DNA of 5,839 nt. Origin: Hydrogenothermaceae bacterium. Its GTDB lineage: Bacteria > Aquificota > Aquificia > Aquificales > Hydrogenothermaceae. A program made the translations under genes and the position numbers. The DNA lies in NCBI GenBank assembly GCA_026985705.1, contig JALSPY010000005.1:1-5839 (forward strand), written 5' to 3'. Under the pieces are notes generated by a model. The model ran no database searches and had not been told where the DNA came from. It saw only the letters and a list, made by a program, of their open reading frames with translations. Shown here piece after piece: positions 1 to 5,839 of this stretch; the first letter of the stretch is position 1; every line of letters begins with the position of its first letter.

Positions 1-241
1 AGAAAGGAAGAAACAGTTAGATAGAATAGAGAAAGCCGCTAAGTATGGTAAATCTATCGGCTTAAATGTTTTTGCAGGTCATGGACTAACTTATACAAAT
101 GTTCAACCTGTTGCAAAAATAAGAGAGATAGAGGAGTTAAATATTGGTCATTCTATTATTGCGAACTCCGTTTTTTGGGGATTAGAAGAGGCAGTAAGAA
201 AAATGAAAAGGTTGATTTTAGAAGCTAGAGGTGAGCTTTAA
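1..241 (+). CDS. pdxJ: Pyridoxine 5'-phosphate synthase, C-terminal part (partial at 5' end)
   Basis: This is the end of a gene that begins before the window; the first full codon is at base 2 and the TAA stop is at 239-241, giving the last 79 residues of a protein usually about 240 long. PdxJ condenses 1-deoxy-D-xylulose 5-phosphate with 3-amino-2-oxopropyl phosphate (3-hydroxy-1-aminoacetone phosphate) to make pyridoxine 5'-phosphate, the last ring-forming step of the DXP-dependent vitamin B6 pathway, in the cytosol. The visible segment has the family's conserved AGHGLTYTNV stretch, whose His is an active-site residue in E. coli PdxJ. It is followed by IEELNIGHSIIANSVFWGL, the closing phosphate-binding strand of the TIM barrel. 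The tail EAVRKMKRLILEARG matches the usual C-terminal helix and end point, so the 3' end is intact. The next gene starts 3 bp downstream and its ribosome-binding site lies inside the last pdxJ codons, which points to co-transcription. The call rests on recognised motifs only. Confidence 0.95.
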   Translation, partial: ERKKQLDRIEKAAKYGKSIGLNVFAGHGLTYTNVQPVAKIREIEELNIGHSIIANSVFWGLEEAVRKMKRLILEARGEL

Positions 242-244
242 ATA

Positions 245-1333
245 ATGGAGCATATAGAGGTAGTAAAAACTTTCTATTTAGCTGAGCTGAATGATTATCT
301 AACTTATAAAGAGTTATCAAACCATTTGAAAAATTCAGAATTAAGGGAGATTTTTAAAAAGATATCTTTAATGGAGCTTAAACACTCCAAATTCTGGGAA
401 GATGTTTTAATAAAAAGAAATATTCCTTTACCAGAGCTAAAGATAAGTAAAATTAAGCTAAATTTATTAAAACTTTTTTCTAAATTTATAAATCCAATTT
501 TTATTGTTTCCTTTTTAGAGATTGGAGAAAATAACACGGTAAAAAATTATTACAAATTTCTAAATGGGGAATTTTTAACAGATGAAGAGAAAGAAAAACT
601 TAAACAGATAATTATTGATGAGTTAGAGCATGAAGCTGTTTTTGAAAAGGAAGCTGAAAAGTTAGGTGTTTCGAATATAAGAGATTTTATACTTGGTATG
701 AATGATGGTTTAGTTGAAATTTTAGGTGTTATAACTGGAATGAGTGCAGTATATATTTATAAGCCATCTCTTGTTGCAATGTCAGGACTTATCGTTGGAG
801 TAGCTGGTGCTTTATCCATGGGAATAGGTGCTTTTGTATCGGTTCGCTCCCAAAGGCAAGTTAATGAGGCAATAAAAGAAAAATTAGAGATTTTGTTTGA
901 TGTTAATCCTAAAGAAAGTTTAAAAAAGTTAAAAGAGAAGTTAGTAAATTCAGATATACCAGAAAGTTTGGCAGAGGACATTGCCAAAAAATTTGAAGGT
1001 AAAGAAAAGATTTTAAAGGGTCTTTTAATTAAAGATGTAGAGGAAAATGAGTTTAAATCAGCTTTATTTACAGGTTTTGCGTATCTAGTTGGTGTGTTTT
1101 TTCCAGTTTTTCCTTTCTTTTTTGTTTCAAACTCATTGATAGGATTACCTATAGCTATAGTATCTGCTGGTTTAATGTTAACATTGGTAGCTATATTTAT
1201 ATCCCTTTTATCTGGAATAAGTATAAAGAGAAAGATTTTAGAGATGGTTTTATCAGCTTTCTTTGCAGCAGGTGTATCATTTGGATTTGGTAAGATTATG
1301 CAGTATTTCTTCGGAGTGGAGGTTGGGGATTAA
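245..1333 (+). CDS. Ferritin-like (erythrin/rubrerythrin) domain fused to VIT1/CCC1 family iron/manganese transporter
   Basis: The protein is 362 aa with two parts. Residues about 1-140 are a helical ferritin-like domain whose carboxylate/His spacing fits a di-iron site: E14, then E44xxH47 (MELKH), then E92 or E95 (LEIGE), then E126xxH129 (DELEH). Residues about 145-358 are a VIT1/CCC1 domain. TM1 (about 148-170) opens with FILGMNDGLVEILG, and TM2 (about 176-198) contains GALSMGIGAFVS. A charged cytosolic helical segment spans about 203-268, and three more hydrophobic segments lie near 273-295, 298-322 and 333-355. D154 and M192 sit where plant VIT1 has its membrane Asp/Met metal-transport residues (inference from motif position). 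Similar fusions are known as Er-VIT1 or MbfA, an inner-membrane iron exporter of alpha-proteobacteria. Export of Fe2+ or Mn2+ from the cytosol is therefore the likely role, with the ferritin-like domain as sensor or ferroxidase; substrate is not shown here. The start is supported by AGAGGTGA at 227-234. The stop abuts the pgi start. Confidence 0.9.
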   Translation: MEHIEVVKTFYLAELNDYLTYKELSNHLKNSELREIFKKISLMELKHSKFWEDVLIKRNIPLPELKISKIKLNLLKLFSKFINPIFIVSFLEIGENNTVKNYYKFLNGEFLTDEEKEKLKQIIIDELEHEAVFEKEAEKLGVSNIRDFILGMNDGLVEILGVITGMSAVYIYKPSLVAMSGLIVGVAGALSMGIGAFVSVRSQRQVNEAIKEKLEILFDVNPKESLKKLKEKLVNSDIPESLAEDIAKKFEGKEKILKGLLIKDVEENEFKSALFTGFAYLVGVFFPVFPFFFVSNSLIGLPIAIVSAGLMLTLVAIFISLLSGISIKRKILEMVLSAFFAAGVSFGFGKIMQYFFGVEVGD

Positions 1334-2656
1334 ATGATAACTATAGATTACTCAAATATACTGAATGATAACTTAGGTAGTAATGAAGGATTAAATCTTC
1401 AAAATTTGAAAAATTTACAAAATCAAGCTAATAACTTTATAGAACAGATACAAGATAAAAGATATAAAGAGTATAAATTTTTAGATGTTATATACAATCC
1501 TGTAGATGAGTATATAAAAACTGCTAACTATATAAAGTCAAAATTTAAATACTTTGTTTTGATTGGTATAGGTGGCTCATCACTTGGAACTGAGATGTTA
1601 GCCCAAAGTCTTCTAGATTACTATTACAACTATAAAGGAGATATTAAGTTTTTTATTTTAGACAATATAGACCCTGATAAAGTAAGTCATACATTGAAAA
1701 ACATAGATATAAGGGAAACTGTTTTTTATGTTGTATCCAAATCTGGAAAAACTATAGAAACTTTAGTTAATTTTAGTATAGTTTTTAAAAAGATTAAAGA
1801 CTTATTTCCAAATAACTGGCAGGAACACTTTATTTTTGCAACGGAGGATAATAACAATTTTTTAAACAGATTTGGAAAAAAAAATAATATAAAAATATTT
1901 AATATTCCTAAGGATGTAGGTGGAAGATTTTCCGTTTTAACTTCCGTAGGTTTATTTCCTGCCTCTGTATTGGGAATAGATATAGAAGAGCTACTTAACG
2001 GTGCAAAGTATATAGATAAAAAATTCACAAATGAGAAAAACATATTAAAAAATCCTTTTCTTCTTCTAGGCTCCATATACTTTCTATTGGATACATTGAA
2101 GCAGAAAAATATTCTAGTAATGATGCCTTACAGTGATAAATTATGCTCTTTCGTTTCTTGGTTTAGACAGCTTTGGGCAGAAAGTCTCGGAAAGGAAAAT
2201 ATGGGTCAGACACCTGTTGAATCTTTGGGAACATTAGACCAACATTCCCAATTTCAACTTTATATGGACGGAAGGAAAGATAAAATTATCACATTTATAA
2301 ATATTTTAAAACGAAAAACAGATATAAAAATTCCCGAAAATCTACCAGAAGGTTTAGAAATATTAGATAAACACTCTTTAAATCAGATTTTACATAAAGA
2401 ATATTTAGGAATAAAAAATGCTCTAAAGTCTAGAGGAGTTCCAAACTTATCTATAAATTTGGATAAACTTACTCCTTATAATATGGGAAAGTTAATTATT
2501 ACATACGAGTTAGCTACTGCCTTTGCCGGTTATCTATATGGAATAAATCCTTTTAATCAGCCTGCAGTAGAAATTGGAAAGCAGAATATATACAAACTTT
2601 TAAAGGAAGAAAACTATTCATTAATTGATAATAAAGAAACTACACTATATTTTTAA
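1334..2656 (+). CDS. pgi: Glucose-6-phosphate isomerase
   Basis: This cytosolic enzyme (440 aa) interconverts glucose 6-phosphate and fructose 6-phosphate in glycolysis/gluconeogenesis. In an autotroph it would mainly serve sugar synthesis from fixed carbon (inference). Two SIS-type sugar-phosphate domains are visible. The first has GIGGSSLG (78-85) and the phosphate loop SKSGKTIET (135-143). Family signature 1 is VGGRFSVLTSVG (195-206), with R198 matching the active-site Arg (R272 in rabbit). RQLWAESLGK (278-287) carries E283, matching catalytic Glu357. GTLDQHSQ (299-306) carries H304, matching His388. Signature 2, G399 to K416 (core NPFNQPAVEIGK), ends in the Lys equivalent to K518. All catalytic residues are therefore present. 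One small deviation is K193 where signature 1 usually has an acidic or small residue. The length fits the short bacterial form, against about 550 aa in E. coli. The ATG follows the preceding TAA directly (TAAATG, 1331-1336), with GGAGG at 1318-1322, so translation is probably coupled. An A9 run lies at 1876-1884. Confidence 0.98.
   Translation: MITIDYSNILNDNLGSNEGLNLQNLKNLQNQANNFIEQIQDKRYKEYKFLDVIYNPVDEYIKTANYIKSKFKYFVLIGIGGSSLGTEMLAQSLLDYYYNYKGDIKFFILDNIDPDKVSHTLKNIDIRETVFYVVSKSGKTIETLVNFSIVFKKIKDLFPNNWQEHFIFATEDNNNFLNRFGKKNNIKIFNIPKDVGGRFSVLTSVGLFPASVLGIDIEELLNGAKYIDKKFTNEKNILKNPFLLLGSIYFLLDTLKQKNILVMMPYSDKLCSFVSWFRQLWAESLGKENMGQTPVESLGTLDQHSQFQLYMDGRKDKIITFINILKRKTDIKIPENLPEGLEILDKHSLNQILHKEYLGIKNALKSRGVPNLSINLDKLTPYNMGKLIITYELATAFAGYLYGINPFNQPAVEIGKQNIYKLLKEENYSLIDNKETTLYF
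2625..2651 (+). promoter_or_regulatory. Weak candidate internal promoter for the Omp85 gene
   Basis: TTGATA (2625-2630) and TATATT (2646-2651) each match the sigma-70 consensus at five of six positions and lie at the 3' end of pgi, about 36 bp before the Omp85 start. The 15-bp spacer is shorter than the preferred 17, and such hexamers arise often by chance in DNA this A+T-rich. The gene may simply be read through from pgi. Confidence 0.2.
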
Positions 2657-2686
2657 GTTTTAAAAGAAAAAATTTAAAAAGGTAAG

Positions 2687-5287
2687 ATGCTTAAAGTTAT
2701 TTCTAGGGCTATCTTAATTTTGATATTTTTGTTAATCTCATTTTCATTTGGTAAAGAGTTGATAATAGAGAGCAATTATCCTTTACCTCATAATAATCTT
2801 AGGGATATTTATAGAGAAACTAAAAATATACATTTAATAAAAAAGATATTAGAAAATAGTGGTGATTTTAATAATGTAGAGGTAATATCAAACAATAAGA
2901 TAAAGGTTGAAAGGAAACTTCTATTAAAAACAGTTTATATAAAAGGTAATTTTTCTGTTTGGAGAAGGGATATTCTGTCTTCGGCAGGATTAATTGAAAA
3001 TTATCCAATCAAATTAGATGAAATATATATGATACCTATAAGGATTAAACATTTTTATATAGAAAAAGGTTTTCCATTTGTTAAAGTAAAAATGAAAACT
3101 AAAATAGATAAAAATTTAGGAATAGTTAAGATTTGGATTGATATAGATGAAAACTATCAGTATGAAGTTGAGAAACTCAATCTTATTTCTGATAGCTTCT
3201 TATCTAAAAATTTGAAGGAAAAACTTATAAAAATTTCTCAATTGGAAGAGGCGACATTTAGTTATTCCAGTATAGATGATGCTATTGATAGTATAGAGAG
3301 ATATTTAAAAGGTCTAGGCTATTTTGATGTAGTGGTATATTTTTTAGATTTTGAAAAGATTAAAACTTATCCTAAGCCCTTCAACATTATTTTTAAAAAT
3401 CCTATAAAAGTTAACCTATATGTAGATACAGGGACAAAGTATATTTTTAAATTTAATGGTTGTAATGAAGAAGAGAAAAAAAAGTTTCTATATTTTGTTG
3501 ATTTTTCTGAGGAAGGTTTCAGTCAATTCCTTTTAGAACAGTTAAAAATAAAAATACAGAATTACTACAAAGGTAAAAACTATCTTGATGCCAAAGTTAG
3601 TTATAAACTAGAAAAAGATATAAAGAATAATAGAATTTTCATTATTTTTAGTATAGATAAAGGTAAAAGATATAAAATAGGGAAAATCTATATAAAAACA
3701 GATGAAGAAGAACTGAAAGATTTTCTTAAGAAGATAGATAAAAATAAGTTTACTTTAGATAATCTCTATGGATATTTAGAACAGCTAAAGAATAATCTTA
3801 TAAAGGAAGGTTATCTTAATGTTAAGTCAAATATAACAATCAACGAAAACAGAGAGAAAAAAATTTTTGATATTAATATTTCTTTCTTCAAAGATAAAAA
3901 GATTATTCTGGAAAAAATAGTTATAAAGGATATTCCAGATTTTAAAGTTGGGATAGACACTCCTAAAGTTTATAACTTTGCAGAATTGCAAGAATTGTTA
4001 ATGGAAATGAAAGATTATATTAAAGGAAAAGGTTATTTAGATGGTGATGTTTATTTAGATACAATTCCTAAAGTTAAAGATAATAAGGTATACATTACCG
4101 CTGTATATCAAGGTAAGTTGGGAGAAAAATATAAAAAGTATAAATCTGCTGTCTATGGAACTTTTCATACTAAACCAAAATTTATTGTTAGAAATCTAGA
4201 TGAAGGTTACAAATATTTCTCTCAAGAGTTAGAAGATAACAATATAAACTATTTGTATGAAACCTATCTTTTTAATTCAGTTTCAAGCTACAACTTCATA
4301 GATAGAAAAAATAAAAAAGTTTTGGAAAGTTATTATCTGAAGGAAGATAAGAGAGGATTATTGCAAATATCCATAGGTTATAACACTGAAGAAGAATTAA
4401 AACTTACAGGTTTATTAACTTTAAAAAATTTATTTAATTATGGATTTGAGACAACTGGCTATATAAACTTTTCGACTAGAAGAATTTTATCTAGAGTTTC
4501 CTTTGGAAGTAGATTATTTCCTTACAAAATATCTGCCTTTACAAATTTTTACAAAGATTATCAATATCACAGATTATTTGATAAGGATATAGAGGGTTAT
4601 GGAATTTGGGGAGAAAGATACATAAATAAGTGGGTTAAGAGAAGTATAGATATAGAGAGAAATTACATTCAAATCAAAAATACGGATTTTAATCTAGGAA
4701 GATATGAAAGATATTTTATAACTAAGATTAGGTATACTATTACAGATAATCATAAAAACTCTAGAATTTTTCCTACAGGTGGCTACTACTTCACAGGTAG
4801 TTTAACAAAATATTTTGAGGATTTATCATATTTTAAGTTAGATACTTACTTTCGTTATTACTATCCTGTCTTAAAAAGAGTTGTGTGGACACAGGCTTTA
4901 AGTTTAGGTTATATCTGGGAAAACATAGAAAATATTCCTATCTCTGAAAGATACTTTATAGGTAGAACTGAAGGTTTTAGAGGTTTTGGATTTGAAGCTT
5001 TAGCTGGGAATAACGAAAAGGGAGGAAAGAGTTTTTTTGTCCTAAATAATGAGATAAGATTTCCTATCTTTTCTAATGCCATATATGGATTTGTTTTTAT
5101 AGATATTGGAAATACATTTGAAGATGATAGAGAATTGAAGAAATTAAAAACTAGAGAGACTGGAGGTTTAGGTGTTTTGATACCTACACCTGCAGGTGCT
5201 ATTCTTCTAGATGTAGCAAAAAAATTAGATAAAAGAAAAGGTGAAAGTCCATACAGATTGGAGTTAAGTATAGAACTTAGATTTTAA
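2687..5287 (+). CDS. Omp85 family outer-membrane assembly protein (BamA/TamA-like), POTRA repeats plus beta-barrel
   Basis: The 866-aa precursor has a Sec signal peptide: K3/R7, hydrophobic core 8-19, likely cleavage after SFG at residue 22. It is thus a periplasm-facing outer-membrane protein. Residues about 24-556 read as repeated POTRA-like beta-alpha-alpha-beta-beta units, near 24-79, 80-157, 158-247, 250-327, 329-402, 405-476 and 484-556. Several contain a 'Y-L-x-x-x-G-Y/F-x-x-V/D' helix end (for example IEKGFPFVKV 125-134, LKGLGYFDV 207-215, IKEGYLNV 372-379, IKGKGYLDG 445-453). Residues about 557-866 form the barrel: FPTGGYYF (695-702), the loop-6 motif FRGF (764-767), FIDIGN (804-809), TGGLGVLIPTPAGAILLDVA (825-844) and a terminal Phe. 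Such proteins insert beta-barrel proteins into the outer membrane. The barrel, about 310 residues, is nearer TamA size than BamA size, but the POTRA count is well above TamA's three, so I do not assign a symbol. The start follows a weak AAGGT (2679-2683) only 3 nt from ATG; the signal peptide supports it. Confidence 0.93.
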   Translation: MLKVISRAILILIFLLISFSFGKELIIESNYPLPHNNLRDIYRETKNIHLIKKILENSGDFNNVEVISNNKIKVERKLLLKTVYIKGNFSVWRRDILSSAGLIENYPIKLDEIYMIPIRIKHFYIEKGFPFVKVKMKTKIDKNLGIVKIWIDIDENYQYEVEKLNLISDSFLSKNLKEKLIKISQLEEATFSYSSIDDAIDSIERYLKGLGYFDVVVYFLDFEKIKTYPKPFNIIFKNPIKVNLYVDTGTKYIFKFNGCNEEEKKKFLYFVDFSEEGFSQFLLEQLKIKIQNYYKGKNYLDAKVSYKLEKDIKNNRIFIIFSIDKGKRYKIGKIYIKTDEEELKDFLKKIDKNKFTLDNLYGYLEQLKNNLIKEGYLNVKSNITINENREKKIFDINISFFKDKKIILEKIVIKDIPDFKVGIDTPKVYNFAELQELLMEMKDYIKGKGYLDGDVYLDTIPKVKDNKVYITAVYQGKLGEKYKKYKSAVYGTFHTKPKFIVRNLDEGYKYFSQELEDNNINYLYETYLFNSVSSYNFIDRKNKKVLESYYLKEDKRGLLQISIGYNTEEELKLTGLLTLKNLFNYGFETTGYINFSTRRILSRVSFGSRLFPYKISAFTNFYKDYQYHRLFDKDIEGYGIWGERYINKWVKRSIDIERNYIQIKNTDFNLGRYERYFITKIRYTITDNHKNSRIFPTGGYYFTGSLTKYFEDLSYFKLDTYFRYYYPVLKRVVWTQALSLGYIWENIENIPISERYFIGRTEGFRGFGFEALAGNNEKGGKSFFVLNNEIRFPIFSNAIYGFVFIDIGNTFEDDRELKKLKTRETGGLGVLIPTPAGAILLDVAKKLDKRKGESPYRLELSIELRF

Positions 5288-5299
5288 TAATTTTGAAAA

Positions 5300-5316
5300 A
5301 AGTAAAAGCTTTACTT
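5300..5316 (+). terminator. Weak hairpin after the Omp85 gene, possible terminator
   Basis: AAGTAAA (5300-5306) and TTTACTT (5310-5316) form a perfect 7-bp inverted repeat around a 3-nt AGC loop, 13 bp after the Omp85 stop. The stem has one G-C pair and is followed by GTATTAAGTTTT, not a clean U tract. It would be unstable at high temperature. It is the only hairpin seen in the expected place for ending the upstream operon, so it is listed with low confidence. Confidence 0.2.
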
Positions 5317-5384
5317 GTATTAAGTTTTAGTTGCCAATTTATCTCTTAAAAATACCACAGAATACAAAAGTTTCTCTAAAAAAA

Positions 5385-5412
5385 TTGTTGCTAATAATTA
5401 TATTAATATAAA
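5385..5412 (+). promoter_or_regulatory. Candidate sigma-70 type promoter for pyrC
   Basis: TTGTTG (5385-5390) and TATAAA (5407-5412) are separated by 16 bp in the only sizeable intergenic gap, just where pyrC needs a promoter. Transcription would begin near 5419, leaving a leader of about 64 nt before the GTG. The -10 box sits inside an A/T-only inverted repeat (5401-5423). The position is good evidence, but the hexamers alone are weak evidence in this base composition. Confidence 0.4.
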
Positions 5413-5425
5413 TTATATTAATACT
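5396..5425. repeat. 15-bp tandem repeat overlapping a 23-bp A/T-only dyad upstream of pyrC
   Basis: AATTATATTAATA occurs at 5396-5408 and again at 5411-5423, a 15-bp period with 13 identical bases at the start of each unit. The same stretch holds a perfect inverted repeat: TATTAATATA (5401-5410), loop AAT (5411-5413), TATATTAATA (5414-5423). The element covers the candidate -10 box. It could be a repressor operator, an easily melted promoter region, or chance in A+T-rich DNA. Confidence 0.5.
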
Positions 5426-5468
5426 GATTTATAGGAAAACAATTATTGAGTTAAGAATTTAATTTTTT

Positions 5469-5475
5469 AGGAGGT
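5469..5475 (+). promoter_or_regulatory. Strong ribosome-binding site fixing the GTG start of pyrC
   Basis: AGGAGGT is a full Shine-Dalgarno match 7 nt before the GTG at 5483. It is much stronger than the sites before the other genes here and decides the non-ATG start. The resulting N-terminus, MERILIKNGFVVDP, is typical of the dihydroorotase family. Confidence 0.85.
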
Positions 5476-5482
5476 TAAATCT

Positions 5483-5839
5483 GTGGAAAGAATTCTTATC
5501 AAGAACGGTTTTGTTGTTGACCCTACTACAGATACAAAAGAAAATTTAGATATCTTAATAGAAAATGGAAAAATAACAAAAGTAGAAAAAGATATTACTC
5601 CCTTTCCAAATCTTAAAGTTATAGATGCACAAGATTGCATCATTTCTCCTTCATTTGTAGATATACATGTTCATTTTAGAGACCCAGGTCAAACTTATAA
5701 AGAAGATATTTACACAGGTTCCCTCTCTGCCGTAGCAGGTGGATATACAACTGTAGTATGTATGCCTAACACTATACCTGCTTTGGATGAACCATCTTTA
5801 ATAAGATATGTTATTGAAAAGGGAGAGGAAGTAGGTTTA
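5483..5839 (+). CDS. pyrC: Dihydroorotase, N-terminal part (partial at 3' end)
   Basis: The first 119 residues of a protein usually about 420-430 long are present; the gene runs off the window in frame. Dihydroorotase reversibly cyclises N-carbamoyl-L-aspartate to dihydroorotate, the third step of de novo pyrimidine synthesis, in the cytosol. The N-terminal part (about 1-55) is the small beta-sandwich typical of amidohydrolases, with ILIENGKI. It is followed by the metal motif DIHVHFRDPG (60-69), where H62 and H64 bind zinc and R66 binds the substrate carboxylate. YKEDIYTGSLSAVAGGYTTV (72-91) and CMPNT (93-97, with substrate-contacting N96) are also family-typical. These mark the class I (AllB-like) enzymes, not the short E. 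coli type. In Aquifex aeolicus the related enzyme needs aspartate transcarbamoylase to be active (established for that species; inferred possibility here). GTG start with AGGAGGT 7 nt upstream; separate promoter likely. The second half, with the remaining metal ligands, lies outside the window. Confidence 0.97.
   Translation, partial: MERILIKNGFVVDPTTDTKENLDILIENGKITKVEKDITPFPNLKVIDAQDCIISPSFVDIHVHFRDPGQTYKEDIYTGSLSAVAGGYTTVVCMPNTIPALDEPSLIRYVIEKGEEVGL

Noticed and set aside
304..987. Two minus-strand open frames (304-537 and 757-987) opposite the ferritin-VIT1 gene
   Set aside because: Both are short, have no recognisable motif and are fully antisense to a gene with clear domain evidence.
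1876..1884. A9 run inside pgi as a possible slippage or sequencing-error site
   Set aside because: The reading frame is intact on both sides and all catalytic motifs are present downstream, so nothing indicates a frameshift.
1726..2076. 116-codon open frame on the minus strand within pgi
   Set aside because: It lies wholly opposite a well-supported gene, has no recognisable domain, and its low-complexity Phe/Leu/Ser/Lys content is what antisense reading of A+T-rich codons produces.
2657..2686. TTTTAA/TTAAAA symmetry in the gap between pgi and the Omp85 gene as a terminator
   Set aside because: It is A/T-only, very short and lacks a following U tract; the gap is simply A-rich.
3478..3484. 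In-frame A AAA AAG heptamer in the Omp85 gene, the classic -1 frameshift slippery site
   Set aside because: A -1 shift meets TGA at 3499-3501, giving a 271-residue fragment ending in the fourth POTRA. There is no evident strong downstream hairpin, and lysine runs of this kind are common in this composition.
5463..5470. T6 run before pyrC as a terminator or attenuator tract
   Set aside because: No G+C-rich stem precedes it, and it directly abuts the ribosome-binding site. I saw no match to a PyrR-type attenuation leader.

Overview
The window is very A+T-rich (roughly 30% G+C by eye). Its codons favour AGA for Arg, ATA for Ile and AAA/GAA for Lys/Glu. All genes lie on the + strand and are tightly packed. 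Together with the protein styles (a short 440-residue glucose-6-phosphate isomerase, an Aquifex-like dihydroorotase N-terminus, a ferritin-like/VIT1 fusion and a Gram-negative Omp85 protein), this suggests a thermophilic diderm bacterium. The best guess is Aquificota, Hydrogenothermaceae, Sulfurihydrogenibium-like. That placement is inference and was not tested by any search.

Layout: (1) 1-241, the 3' end of pdxJ (pyridoxine 5'-phosphate synthase). (2) 245-1333, a membrane iron/manganese handling protein with an N-terminal ferritin-like di-iron domain fused to a VIT1/CCC1 transporter domain. (3) 1334-2656, pgi. (4) 2687-5287, a secreted Omp85 (BamA/TamA) family outer-membrane assembly protein with about seven POTRA-like repeats and a short beta-barrel. 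(5) 5288-5482, the only sizeable intergenic region, 195 bp, holding a weak hairpin, an A/T-only dyad with a tandem repeat, a candidate promoter and a strong ribosome-binding site. (6) 5483 to the end, the first 119 codons of pyrC (dihydroorotase, GTG start).

Genes 1-4 are separated by 3, 0 and 30 bp and are probably one transcription unit. The TAA-ATG junction between the iron gene and pgi suggests translational coupling. The genes have no shared pathway (vitamin B6, metal homeostasis, central carbon metabolism, outer-membrane biogenesis), so this looks like a housekeeping cluster and not a dedicated system. pyrC begins a second unit with its own promoter. I found no tRNA, rRNA, CRISPR, insertion sequence or sign of recent transfer, and no clear evidence of an undescribed system. 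The points most worth following are the POTRA count with the short barrel in the Omp85 protein, the ferritin-VIT1 fusion, and the symmetric A/T element over the pyrC promoter.
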